A stretch of 64,000 nt of DNA from positions 1 through 64,000 of the forward strand of contig CAMHJQ010000018.1 in assembly GCA_946185485.1 (NCBI GenBank), in the 5' to 3' direction. The position numbers and the translations under genes are program-made. Shown here in pieces: positions 47,947 to 56,677 of the stretch. The DNA comes from an uncultured Prevotellaceae bacterium (GTDB lineage Bacteria > Bacteroidota > Bacteroidia > Bacteroidales > Bacteroidaceae). Positions within the stretch are counted from its first letter, which is position 1. Every line of letters starts with the position of its first letter. Below the pieces are notes generated by a model. It made no database searches. It was not told where the DNA came from and saw only the letters and a list, made by a program, of their open reading frames with translations.

Positions 47947-50280
47947 ATGAATAATGCTTTTTTCCTAAACGAATTGAATGATAGTCAGAAAGCTGCTGTG
48001 GAGTATCTACAGGGGCCTCAACTGGTTATAGCGGGTGCCGGATCAGGCAAGACGCGTGTGCTGACCTACAAGATAGCCTACCTGCTGGAACAGGGTATGG
48101 CACCCTGGAATATCCTCGCCCTGACCTTCACCAACAAGGCGGCACGTGAGATGAAAGAACGTATAGGCCGCCTGATAGGACAGGAACATGCAGTACATCT
48201 CCGGATGGGAACCTTTCATTCTGTTTTTTCGCGTATTCTTCGCAACGAGGCGGCAGCCATAGGTTTTGACAGTAACTTCACAATCTATGACCAAGCCGAC
48301 TCCCGTTCGCTGGTGAAGAGCATCATCAAGGAGATGGGCCTTGACGACAAGACCTACAAACCTGCTTCCGTGGCTGACCGCATCTCTATGGCGAAGAACC
48401 ACTTGCTGCTCCCCCAGCAGTATGCCGTCAGTTCGTGGGCTGCCGACGATGCCCAGTACAAGCGTCCTATGGTGTCACAATTATATAATAGGTATATGGA
48501 ACGCTGCCGGCAGGCTAACGCAATGGACTTTGACGACTTGTTGGTTCATACCTTTATGCTATTCAAACATCATGAGGACATCCGCCAGAAGTATGTCCAG
48601 CGTTTCCAGTATGTGCTGGTGGACGAGTACCAGGATACCAACTACGCCCAGCAGGAGATTGTGTTGCAACTGACGCGGGAGCATGGCCATGTCTGTGTGG
48701 TGGGCGACGATGCACAGAGCATATATAGTTTCCGTGGTGCCAATATTGATAACATTTTGGAGTTCCAGAAGAAATATCCCCAAGGTGCACAGCTCTTCAA
48801 GCTGGAGCAGAACTATCGTTCCACCCAGTTGATCGTACAGGCTGCCAATAGTCTGATTCATAAGAACCAACGCCAGATTCACAAGGATGTATTCAGCGAG
48901 AACGAACCCGGGGAACGAATCATCCTAAAGCCTGCTTACAGTGACAAGGAAGAGGCGATGATAGTCTGCAACGACATCAAGCGCATCCGCAGGCAAGAGA
49001 AGCTGGACTATGCTGACTTTGCTATCCTGTATCGCACGAATGCCCAGAGCCGCTCCTTCGAGGAGCAGATGCGCAAGGATGGCATACCTTATCGTATCTA
49101 CGGAGGGCTGAGCTTCTACCAGCGCAAGGAAATCAAGGATGTGATAGCCTATTTCCGGGTGGTGGCCAATCCCAATGACGAAGAGGCATTGCGCCGCATT
49201 ATCAACTACCCGACAAGAGGGATAGGAGATACCACGGTCGGTAAAATCGTGGAAATGGCCAATCTGCATCATGTCAGCCTGTGGCAGATTATCCAGCAGC
49301 CGGTTGTGTTTGACTTGAAGCTGACCAAAGGAACGCTCACCAAGTTGGAGGCTTTCCGTCAGTTGGTGGAAGGGTGGGCATCACGCTTGAAGAACGAGGA
49401 TGCCTACGTGCTGGGGCATAGCATCATCATGGAGAGTGGTATAAGCCGCGACATCTACAGCTCCAAGAACCCTGAGGACCTGTCACGTCAGGAGAATCTG
49501 GAAGAATTCTTGGGTGGTATGCAGGACTTTGTGGAAAGCCGGAAGGAAGAGGGTATGGAAGAAGAAATCTACTTGTCTGATTTCCTGCAGGAAGTGGCAC
49601 TGCTGACCGACCTCGACAGCGAGGGCGATGAAGAACAGTCGAAGGTGACGCTCATGACTATCCATGCCGCCAAGGGATTGGAGTTTCCGACGGTATTCGT
49701 GGTTGGTCTGGAAGAAAACATCTTCCCGTCGCCGATGTGCATCAATTCGATGCGCGAACTGGAAGAGGAACGCCGGCTGCTCTATGTCGCCATCACCCGT
49801 GCAGAGCGACATTGCATACTCACCTGTGCCCAGAACCGTTTCCGTTATGGCAAGATGGAGTTCGACACCCCGTCGCGCTTCATCAAGGATATTGATCCCA
49901 AGCTGTTGAAAGTGGAAGGCGGCAGTGCTGGATTTTCTGGTGAATCCAGATTTTCAAGTGGTTCTATGTTTTCTGGTAACGCTAAGAATTCTGTTTTTCC
50001 CAGGACGTCTTCACAAAATCCGCGACCGGTTGCTACGCAGTTTGTGGCAGACCCGAAACCTCGCCTGATGCCTGTCCGTCATGAGACACCACGTCCCCAG
50101 TCGGCCATTGGAAATATCGGTTTGAAAGAAGGTAACATCATCGAACACCAACGCTTTGGTATAGGCACTGTCGTCAAGGTAGAAGGAACGGGCGAAAACA
50201 CCAAAGCTACTGTGGAGTTTCAGAATGCCGGTGTCAAACAACTGTTGTTGAAGTTTGCCAAATATACAATATTAAGATAA
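47947..50280 (+). CDS. UvrD/PcrA-type DNA helicase
   Basis: 777 aa from the ATG at 47947 (MNNAFFLNELNDSQKAAVEY). Superfamily 1A motifs: Q motif, Walker A VIAGAGSGKTRVLTYKIAYL, TFTNKAAREMKERIG, YVLVDEYQDTNYAQQEIV (II), VVGDDAQSIYSFRGANIDNI (III), LEQNYRSTQLI (IV), LMTIHAAKGLEFPTVFVVGL (V) and RRLLYVAITRAERHCIL (VI). The C-terminal Tudor-like end GNIIEHQRFGIGTVVKVEG is PcrA-like. A 3'-5' helicase for repair and replication restart. Frames starting at 47866 run through the promoter. Confidence 0.95.
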   Translation: MNNAFFLNELNDSQKAAVEYLQGPQLVIAGAGSGKTRVLTYKIAYLLEQGMAPWNILALTFTNKAAREMKERIGRLIGQEHAVHLRMGTFHSVFSRILRNEAAAIGFDSNFTIYDQADSRSLVKSIIKEMGLDDKTYKPASVADRISMAKNHLLLPQQYAVSSWAADDAQYKRPMVSQLYNRYMERCRQANAMDFDDLLVHTFMLFKHHEDIRQKYVQRFQYVLVDEYQDTNYAQQEIVLQLTREHGHVCVVGDDAQSIYSFRGANIDNILEFQKKYPQGAQLFKLEQNYRSTQLIVQAANSLIHKNQRQIHKDVFSENEPGERIILKPAYSDKEEAMIVCNDIKRIRRQEKLDYADFAILYRTNAQSRSFEEQMRKDGIPYRIYGGLSFYQRKEIKDVIAYFRVVANPNDEEALRRIINYPTRGIGDTTVGKIVEMANLHHVSLWQIIQQPVVFDLKLTKGTLTKLEAFRQLVEGWASRLKNEDAYVLGHSIIMESGISRDIYSSKNPEDLSRQENLEEFLGGMQDFVESRKEEGMEEEIYLSDFLQEVALLTDLDSEGDEEQSKVTLMTIHAAKGLEFPTVFVVGLEENIFPSPMCINSMRELEEERRLLYVAITRAERHCILTCAQNRFRYGKMEFDTPSRFIKDIDPKLLKVEGGSAGFSGESRFSSGSMFSGNAKNSVFPRTSSQNPRPVATQFVADPKPRLMPVRHETPRPQSAIGNIGLKEGNIIEHQRFGIGTVVKVEGTGENTKATVEFQNAGVKQLLLKFAKYTILR

Positions 50281-50297
50281 CTTGTTGACGGGAAACG

Positions 50298-51875
50298 ATG
50301 AAACATCTGCCGACCATTATCATACTGCTTTTGGCACTGACCTGCTGCACCACCGAAGCTGACCGCAACCGCATGCGGGCCGGCCTCGACAGCATCAATG
50401 AGCGTAATCGTAACGACCAGCCCTTTACCGTCAGTGACGTACGGCCCTACGTCCAGTTCTTCGACGACCACGGCACTCCCAACGACCGCCTGCTGACCCA
50501 CTACCTGCTGGGCCGTGCCTACCACGAGGCGGGCGAGGCCCCCATGGCCCTTGAGTGCTACCAGCACGCCCTCGACTGCGCCGATACGACTGCCGTCGAC
50601 TGCAATTATGCACAACTTTGTCGTGTGTATGCCCAAATGTCTCAAATCTTCTACGAGCAAGGTTTGTACAGACAGCAGTTGAAGTACGATGAAATGTCAG
50701 TTAAATATGCTTGGATGGCTAAAGACACCTTAGCGGCTCTTATGAGTTACGAACAAAAATACTATGCATACAAGGGACTTGGCCAGATAGACTCTGCGAT
50801 TCAAATCATAGAGGACGTTGCTAAACAATATAACCAATATGGATATACAGCAGAGGCTGCCGTCTCTTTGGGCAGTATAACGCGGACACTTATCAGCAGA
50901 GGTGATTTAGGGAAAGCCAGCAGATACATGGCTCTGTATGAAAGCAAGTCTGGTTTCTTTGATGAAAAAGGAAACATCATCAAGGGCAGGGAGTTATACT
51001 ATTGCTACAGGGGCCTGTTTTATCTGAATGTGAATCGCTTAGATTCTGCTGAATATTGGTTTCGCAAGGAGTTGTATGACGGCATGGACTTTAACAACCA
51101 GAATGGGGCAGCATTAGGTTTGGCAATGGTTTATGACCGACTTTGCAAGCCCGATTCTTCAGCAAAATATTACCGCTATGCATACGCTATGAACGATTCT
51201 ATGTATGCACATCAAGCAACCAGAATCATAGAGCAAATGCAGTCCATGTACGACTACAGCCGTCATCAGGAGTTGGCTCGTCAAGAAGAGAAGAAGGCTT
51301 CACGGCGTATCGTCATTATATGGATTTGTGTGGGTGTAATATTACTTACGGGACTTGTCGGATACATTTTTTATGAACATGCAAATCGCAAACGGCGCGA
51401 GATAGAGAAACAATATCTACAAGGACTTGATATTATACAGCAGGCCCGTCAGGATATTGAGAAGTTGAAATCATATAAGAAAGAAAACTCTGCGCTAATC
51501 GCTGAAAAGGAGCAGTTCATCCAAAAGCAGAAGGATAAATTGCAGGAGTTGTCATCCGAAACACTTTTATATAAGCAGTTCACTATTAAGGGGCAGGAGC
51601 CTACAACCGAAGAATGGAAGCAAATAGAAGAACAGGTATATGGCCTATATCCTGCTTTTCGACAATTTCTGTCAGACTATGCTTTCATATTGAATGACAA
51701 AGAACAGAAAACTTGTATGCTGATAAGAGCAGGTTTTAAGCCCAAGAGCATTAGCAGTATGCTGGGCGTCGGACCGTCCTATATCTCCAATATCCGTTCT
51801 GAGATGCATGAAAAAATCTTCGGGACAACAGGCAGTCCTAAAGACTTTGATAAGAAAATCAGGGATATTGGTTAG
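50298..51875 (+). CDS. TPR sensor-regulator with C-terminal helix-turn-helix
   Basis: 525 aa. Lipoprotein-like signal (MKHLPTIIILLLALTCCTTE), periplasmic TPR repeats (YLLGRAYHEAGEAPMALECY and onward to about 310), a membrane segment (IVIIWICVGVILLTGLVGYI, about 335-355), a coiled coil, and a cytoplasmic HTH of LuxR type (KEQKTCMLIRAGFKPKSISS, then LGVGPSYISNIRSEMHEKIF). This layout is common in Bacteroidetes. The first 100 codons are GC-rich and the rest AT-rich, with a sharp change at about 50600. It directly precedes the DUF3244/RHS set and may control it. Confidence 0.82.
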   Translation: MKHLPTIIILLLALTCCTTEADRNRMRAGLDSINERNRNDQPFTVSDVRPYVQFFDDHGTPNDRLLTHYLLGRAYHEAGEAPMALECYQHALDCADTTAVDCNYAQLCRVYAQMSQIFYEQGLYRQQLKYDEMSVKYAWMAKDTLAALMSYEQKYYAYKGLGQIDSAIQIIEDVAKQYNQYGYTAEAAVSLGSITRTLISRGDLGKASRYMALYESKSGFFDEKGNIIKGRELYYCYRGLFYLNVNRLDSAEYWFRKELYDGMDFNNQNGAALGLAMVYDRLCKPDSSAKYYRYAYAMNDSMYAHQATRIIEQMQSMYDYSRHQELARQEEKKASRRIVIIWICVGVILLTGLVGYIFYEHANRKRREIEKQYLQGLDIIQQARQDIEKLKSYKKENSALIAEKEQFIQKQKDKLQELSSETLLYKQFTIKGQEPTTEEWKQIEEQVYGLYPAFRQFLSDYAFILNDKEQKTCMLIRAGFKPKSISSMLGVGPSYISNIRSEMHEKIFGTTGSPKDFDKKIRDIG

Positions 51876-52054
51876 TAGGGAAGTATCCTTACTGACATTC
51901 CCTTTATTATAAATGACAAAAAGAGTCCTGCTAACCTATTGTTTTATTGTAGGTTACATTAGGTGAAATTTTTGGTGAAATTTCATTCTTGATTTTTCTT
52001 TTCTGCTTTAGTGTTTATTCTTAATTTTGCAGCGATTTTTAAACACTAAAAAAA
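51876..52054. promoter_or_regulatory. Intergenic region with promoter of the DUF3244/RHS set
   Basis: AT-rich 179-bp gap. It holds a -7 box TAATTTTG (52022-52029), about 26 nt before the DUF3244 ATG, with a poor -33 (CTTT). An imperfect direct repeat GTGAAATTTTTG / GTGAAATTTCAT lies at about 51963-51987 and could be a regulator site. No gene seen. Confidence 0.45.
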
Positions 52055-52414
52055 ATGAACAAAAAGAAAAAATTATTCGCTATTCTGTTTGCCTTATTGG
52101 CAGGCATCGTCATGCAAGCTCGGGAATTAATTATCTTTAGTGCTTCTGATATTAAAGAAATGCCAGTTGGAAATGGTCATCCCAAGTCCCCCATCCAGCC
52201 GCCGACGGTCTACATTGAGGACTACACGCTGTTGTTTGCCGTTGACCATCCCGACTATATCCTTAATATAATGGATGAAGATGGCGCTGTGGTTTATTCG
52301 ACTGTGGTCTACTCTACGCAGACACAGGTCGTCCTGCCCTCAACGCTCACTGGCGACTACGAGATTCAACTCGTCATGGGTAACTGGTTGTTCTCAGGAT
52401 GGATAAATCTGTAA
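52055..52414 (+). CDS. Secreted DUF3244 protein
   Basis: 119 aa with a signal peptide (MNKKKKLFAILFALLAGIVM). The mature part has the DUF3244 pattern: QPPTVYIEDYTLLFAVDHPD, then YILNIMDEDGAVVYSTVVYS and a closing TGDYEIQLVMGNWLFSGWIN. The fold is a small beta-sandwich resembling Bacteroidetes C-terminal sorting domains. It precedes the RHS genes; a role as accessory or secretion-linked protein is inferred. Confidence 0.72.
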   Translation: MNKKKKLFAILFALLAGIVMQARELIIFSASDIKEMPVGNGHPKSPIQPPTVYIEDYTLLFAVDHPDYILNIMDEDGAVVYSTVVYSTQTQVVLPSTLTGDYEIQLVMGNWLFSGWINL

Positions 52415-52418
52415 AACC

Positions 52419-52487
52419 ATGAGAAAACTAAAGTTCATGCTACTGGCAGCTTTCATGCTGCCGGTAGTATGCGCATTGCTAAAATGA
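52419..52487 (+). pseudogene. 22-codon signal-peptide-like mini-ORF with internal hairpin
   Basis: ATG at 52419 and stop TGA at 52485-52487; the peptide starts MRKLKFMLLAAFMLPVVCAL, a complete signal peptide with almost nothing after it. Its coding sequence forms a hairpin, CTACTGGCAGC (52440-52450) with GCTGCCGGTAG (52457-52467), one mismatch, 6-nt loop. It may be the remnant of a deleted secreted-protein gene or a leader peptide of the RHS genes. Confidence 0.4.
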
Positions 52488-52550
52488 ATTTGTAAGAATA
52501 ATAGGAACACACACATATATTAATATTATATTATATAGTAAAGCGATAAG

Positions 52551-55500
52551 ATGAAAAACAAGTTTTACATTGCTGCATTAGCAATGCTCTTCAGGATAAC
52601 ATCAGTCTACAGTCAGGTGACAGCCGACATCAACCGTCCAAGTGTTAATGCAGAACAGTTTAGTTTTGCCCTAAAAGCAGAAACGGCCCTTAGCAAGGGA
52701 CAGCTTTCCATGAACATACCTCTTATGACGCTCAAGGGTAAAGGCTATGACCTGCCTATCTCACTTACATTTTATAATGGAGATGTCACAGCATGCACAG
52801 ATGCATCCCCTGTTGGATTAGGCTGGGCACTAATGGCAGGCGGCGTCATTGCGACAACAGTAAGAGGGGCTGATGATTCCATGGGGGGGAATAAAGACCA
52901 CCATTATGACAGCAACTATATAGAGAACATGCTTAATAACATGATGATATATTCTTCTCGTATTGATGATCTTCTATCTGACCCTATGCCCGACGAACAA
53001 ACTTACTCACTCCCCGGTCATAGTGGAACAGTTGAGTTGTCTTTTGAAGATAATACCATAAAAAGAACGCTGTTTCCCGATGAGTCATACAAAATAGAAC
53101 CTACAACCCATGGCTTCTGCATCACCGATGATGGTGGCAATAAGTTCTATTTTGAAGATGCAGAAAATAGAACTAGTTGGGGTTCAACATATTACGAAAG
53201 GACGGAGGCGACATCTTGGTTCCTCACCAGAATCATCACTGCTAAAGGAGGGGAGTTTACATTTCATTATGCCGATGAGGAATATATTGATCTTTCCTCA
53301 ATAAGAAGTGATGCTGATCATGCCATTTACCATACGAAGAGAATAACATCCATTGTTTCCGATTTTGGTACTGTCAGTTTTTTTGCTGATAGCAGACCCG
53401 ACAGAGGTAACTATGGCCATCCGTCTGTTACACCAGGTAAGGAGTCTAAGAGAATTAACAAAATAGAACTTAGGGATGAGAATGGTGAATTCGTAAAAGG
53501 ATATGAGCTTGACAATTCCGACTCATTTAAGCTATTTGCATACCAATATGAATATCCTTACGATTTTTGGTATGATTGTCGTCTAAAACTCTCATCAATT
53601 ACTCAATACGATGCAACTGGCAACCGGCTTCCTCCATATACATTTACTTACTCAAGCCGACTCTCAAAATCCAGATTTGAATATATCTCTTCACCTACTA
53701 CCCCCGAAGGAGACTATGTTCCCTATGAATCATGGACGTCAGATATTGGGGGGCAGGCTTATGTTGACCTAAATGAGGCCGGGAATCCTTTATGTTCTAT
53801 CGGAAATCAACCGAATGCAGTTCCTAGTGGATTCACCTCAAAATCGGAAGGTTATGATGTCTCAACAGTTAATGACTACTTTTGTCTTGAAAGTATCTGT
53901 TATCCGACTGGAGCAGTTGAAGAATTCTCTTATGAACCCCATCGCTTTCATAAGGTCAATAACACCCATAGGTCGGATTCTTTTTCTGACAAGATTCAAG
54001 GAAAGCGTTTGGCTGCAAGAACACGCTATGGAACAGATTTAGAACAGCGAACAGAATATATTTATCAGCTGCACGACACGAACAATGATGCCAATGGCCC
54101 TAGCAGTGGTGTATTAACGAATCCGAGCATTCATGGTGCAACCTACTATACACCTGCACCGGGTCCTTGGGGAGGAAGGATGTTGCGTGCTTCAAGAATG
54201 ACATCAGGCAAACCGTTCAATTCCTTTATGGGGCCCCCTGTCTGTTATACGGAAGTTGAAGAAGTTGAGAAGGATGACAACAACAATATTCTTAGCAGAA
54301 CCATTCACTATTTTGAACCTCAGATAGTATCACCACCTGTTAACTATTTTCTTTCTGTTGAGACTAGTAGCCGACCCTTATTGATAGAGATAGAGAACGC
54401 AATCTATGGTAAGAAGTCTGGATACAGTTATAGCATGGAAGGCTTTAACAATGCGGACTATATTTATATGGCATACCCTGTAGGTGAATTCTATAACGTC
54501 GCTTTTCTGGTTGACAAACCCCAAAAGGAGGTTTTCATCGGAAAAGATGGTAGAGTAAGAAGCATCAAGCAATATTCATACGATACATGTGACTATAATA
54601 TGGGCAAAAAATATGGATATAAAATATTCAGTCCGGACAATTCCAGCTATTATTTGATTAGCAAGTCGGAATATATCACACGAAGATTCCGCATTGACGG
54701 AATCACCACAACTAATTATTATTATGACGGAAATGAGTGTGACTCTATCTGTGAAAATTATAAAATCGGGTATAGCAACGGCCGCACTAAAAATACATAT
54801 TATTCTCGTAGTAACGAGAATTGCCAAGAAAGCAAATTATCCCTCTGCTATTATCCTGATGACATACAGGATATTATGAACAACAGTTCCTCTCCTATAA
54901 TAACCGCAACGAAAGGGTTGATAGAAAAGAATATAATCGCAGACCCAATAAAAACGGTGCTAGAACGCAATGGCAAAATCATAGGTGGTGAATGTAAGGA
55001 CTACCAGATGTTTTCGGGCATGCCCTTGCTGAAATCATTATACAAACTGAAGAACACAGCCAACAATAGTATTGGGGCACCGACTGTCAATGGTGATAAC
55101 ATTGATTATCATGCCGATTCGTATAAGGAAGGTGAGATTATTACTTATGATGAAAACCAGAACCCAGCGCATGTCAGGCTCAATGATACTCAGGACAGAA
55201 TCTATGTATGGGGATATGGCGGTCGTTTTCCTATTGCCGTGATTGACAACATGAATCATACGGCATTCCAGGCTGCCACTGACTTGAGGTCTGCCATCAT
55301 GCAGTTGGAGACATATAAGAAAATAGAGACTGGGGATGCCTGTACGAGCCTGAGGAATCTGAATGCTACCATACGGTCTCTGCTTCCAGGTGATGCACAT
55401 ATCACCACATATACATACGATCCCTATTTCGGTATGACCTCGGAAACTGACGACTCCAACCTGGGGACAATCTTTACATACGACTCTTTTGGCAGACTAA

Positions 55501-55568
55501 CCGCCAAATATGATGTTAACTACAAGAAACTAGAGGAATATAACTATCATTATAAATTGCAGCAATAG
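52551..55568 (+). CDS. Secreted SpvB/TcB-like RHS protein without core domain
   Basis: 1005 aa, signal peptide MKNKFYIAALAMLFRITSVYS. The N-terminus has the SpvB/TcB-type pattern (SMNIPLMTLKGKGYDLPISL, then TDASPVGLGWALMAGGVIAT). The rest is long beta repeats rich in Tyr/Asp, ending in RHS-like repeats (TYTYDPYFGMTSETDDSNLG, FTYDSFGRLTAKYD). It has no DPDG core end and no toxin tip. Together with the RHS-core protein two genes later it resembles the split B and C parts of a Tc-toxin cocoon. Less GC-rich than the core genes of the window. Confidence 0.72.
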   Translation: MKNKFYIAALAMLFRITSVYSQVTADINRPSVNAEQFSFALKAETALSKGQLSMNIPLMTLKGKGYDLPISLTFYNGDVTACTDASPVGLGWALMAGGVIATTVRGADDSMGGNKDHHYDSNYIENMLNNMMIYSSRIDDLLSDPMPDEQTYSLPGHSGTVELSFEDNTIKRTLFPDESYKIEPTTHGFCITDDGGNKFYFEDAENRTSWGSTYYERTEATSWFLTRIITAKGGEFTFHYADEEYIDLSSIRSDADHAIYHTKRITSIVSDFGTVSFFADSRPDRGNYGHPSVTPGKESKRINKIELRDENGEFVKGYELDNSDSFKLFAYQYEYPYDFWYDCRLKLSSITQYDATGNRLPPYTFTYSSRLSKSRFEYISSPTTPEGDYVPYESWTSDIGGQAYVDLNEAGNPLCSIGNQPNAVPSGFTSKSEGYDVSTVNDYFCLESICYPTGAVEEFSYEPHRFHKVNNTHRSDSFSDKIQGKRLAARTRYGTDLEQRTEYIYQLHDTNNDANGPSSGVLTNPSIHGATYYTPAPGPWGGRMLRASRMTSGKPFNSFMGPPVCYTEVEEVEKDDNNNILSRTIHYFEPQIVSPPVNYFLSVETSSRPLLIEIENAIYGKKSGYSYSMEGFNNADYIYMAYPVGEFYNVAFLVDKPQKEVFIGKDGRVRSIKQYSYDTCDYNMGKKYGYKIFSPDNSSYYLISKSEYITRRFRIDGITTTNYYYDGNECDSICENYKIGYSNGRTKNTYYSRSNENCQESKLSLCYYPDDIQDIMNNSSSPIITATKGLIEKNIIADPIKTVLERNGKIIGGECKDYQMFSGMPLLKSLYKLKNTANNSIGAPTVNGDNIDYHADSYKEGEIITYDENQNPAHVRLNDTQDRIYVWGYGGRFPIAVIDNMNHTAFQAATDLRSAIMQLETYKKIETGDACTSLRNLNATIRSLLPGDAHITTYTYDPYFGMTSETDDSNLGTIFTYDSFGRLTAKYDVNYKKLEEYNYHYKLQQ

Positions 55569-55570
55569 AC

Positions 55571-56665
55571 ATGAGAACTCAGATAATACTTTCAACGGCC
55601 ATTGCGTTTCTGTTTGCGATTGGCACTTTTGCACAGACCTCCATAACGAGTCAGTACAACGGATACCGTGACGGCGACAAACTGTATCGCATCATAGCCA
55701 ATGATACCACTTTAGGCAGCAGGGGAGAGAACTGTATATGGGAACTGCCTTCTGCAGAGAAAGACGGCAACGTTTTCAAGCAAACGGTTTACCTGAGGGA
55801 TGACAGTCTCACCATTGTCGAAGGCGACCTGATGCTTCACTACATAGCAACAGACAAGCAACTGTCCATGCGCGGATTCCAGACACGTGACATGTATGGT
55901 ATTCAGAATGGCCTTCTGCCCGAACTGAAATATCCGTTCACCTACGGCGACAGCATTTCAGGTACCTATTCCCGTAAGTCAACCTATTTTAATACTTTCA
56001 CCATTGAGGGAGAAGGCAGCTGCTACACCGTATGTGACGGCTGGGGTGTGCTGACCGACGGCAATGAGACATTGAAGGATGTGCTGAGGATACATCACCA
56101 CAACACAATCGTTTCTCAATATGATTATGTTGAGGATGATGAAGATGTACATGAAGTCTCAGAGGTTACCGAAGACAAATACCTGTGGTATTATTCCGGT
56201 TGCAGATATCCCATTATGGATACCCGTATCATCCAGTGTAAGTCAAACGGGGAAATAGTTTCTGATTCAGTATTCACATCATTATACATGCCGGAGCTGC
56301 AACTGTCCGAACTGGCATACGATGATGCGAACAGCCAGCTCATTGCCCAAAGGGAAGCCCTGGGGCAGTCTTCCGACCAGGACGGTAACGACAATGATGG
56401 CGAGACACCGTTTCCCATCAGGATGTCAGCGGCGCTACAGGCTAACAACAGGGAAATAACACTTGACTATCTTGTCGCAGAGGATATGGATGCCACGTTC
56501 TATGCTTGCGATCTTGCGGGAAGGGTGCTGGGAAGCATCACCCATGTATCGCTCAGCCATGGAGAATATCATGAGACTATGGTTCTCAATGAACGCCCCA
56601 TCAATAGCATCGTTATGCTGACAATGGTTGCCGGTAACAGGCGGGATGTCATTAAAGTACTTTAA
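55571..56665 (+). CDS. Secreted protein between the RHS genes, possible T9SS-like tail
   Basis: 364 aa with a signal peptide (MRTQIILSTAIAFLFAIGTF). The body is beta-rich and not recognised. An acidic linker (about 265-280, DQDGNDNDGETPFPI) leads to a last 75 residues reading ATFYACDLAGRVLGSI and ending NSIVMLTMVAGNRRDVIKVL, which resembles a type IX secretion C-terminal signal. It starts 2 bp after the first RHS gene and ends 12 bp before the second, so all three are cotranscribed. Its function is unknown. Confidence 0.6.
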   Translation: MRTQIILSTAIAFLFAIGTFAQTSITSQYNGYRDGDKLYRIIANDTTLGSRGENCIWELPSAEKDGNVFKQTVYLRDDSLTIVEGDLMLHYIATDKQLSMRGFQTRDMYGIQNGLLPELKYPFTYGDSISGTYSRKSTYFNTFTIEGEGSCYTVCDGWGVLTDGNETLKDVLRIHHHNTIVSQYDYVEDDEDVHEVSEVTEDKYLWYYSGCRYPIMDTRIIQCKSNGEIVSDSVFTSLYMPELQLSELAYDDANSQLIAQREALGQSSDQDGNDNDGETPFPIRMSAALQANNREITLDYLVAEDMDATFYACDLAGRVLGSITHVSLSHGEYHETMVLNERPINSIVMLTMVAGNRRDVIKVL

Positions 56666-56677
56666 CCTACAATATTT

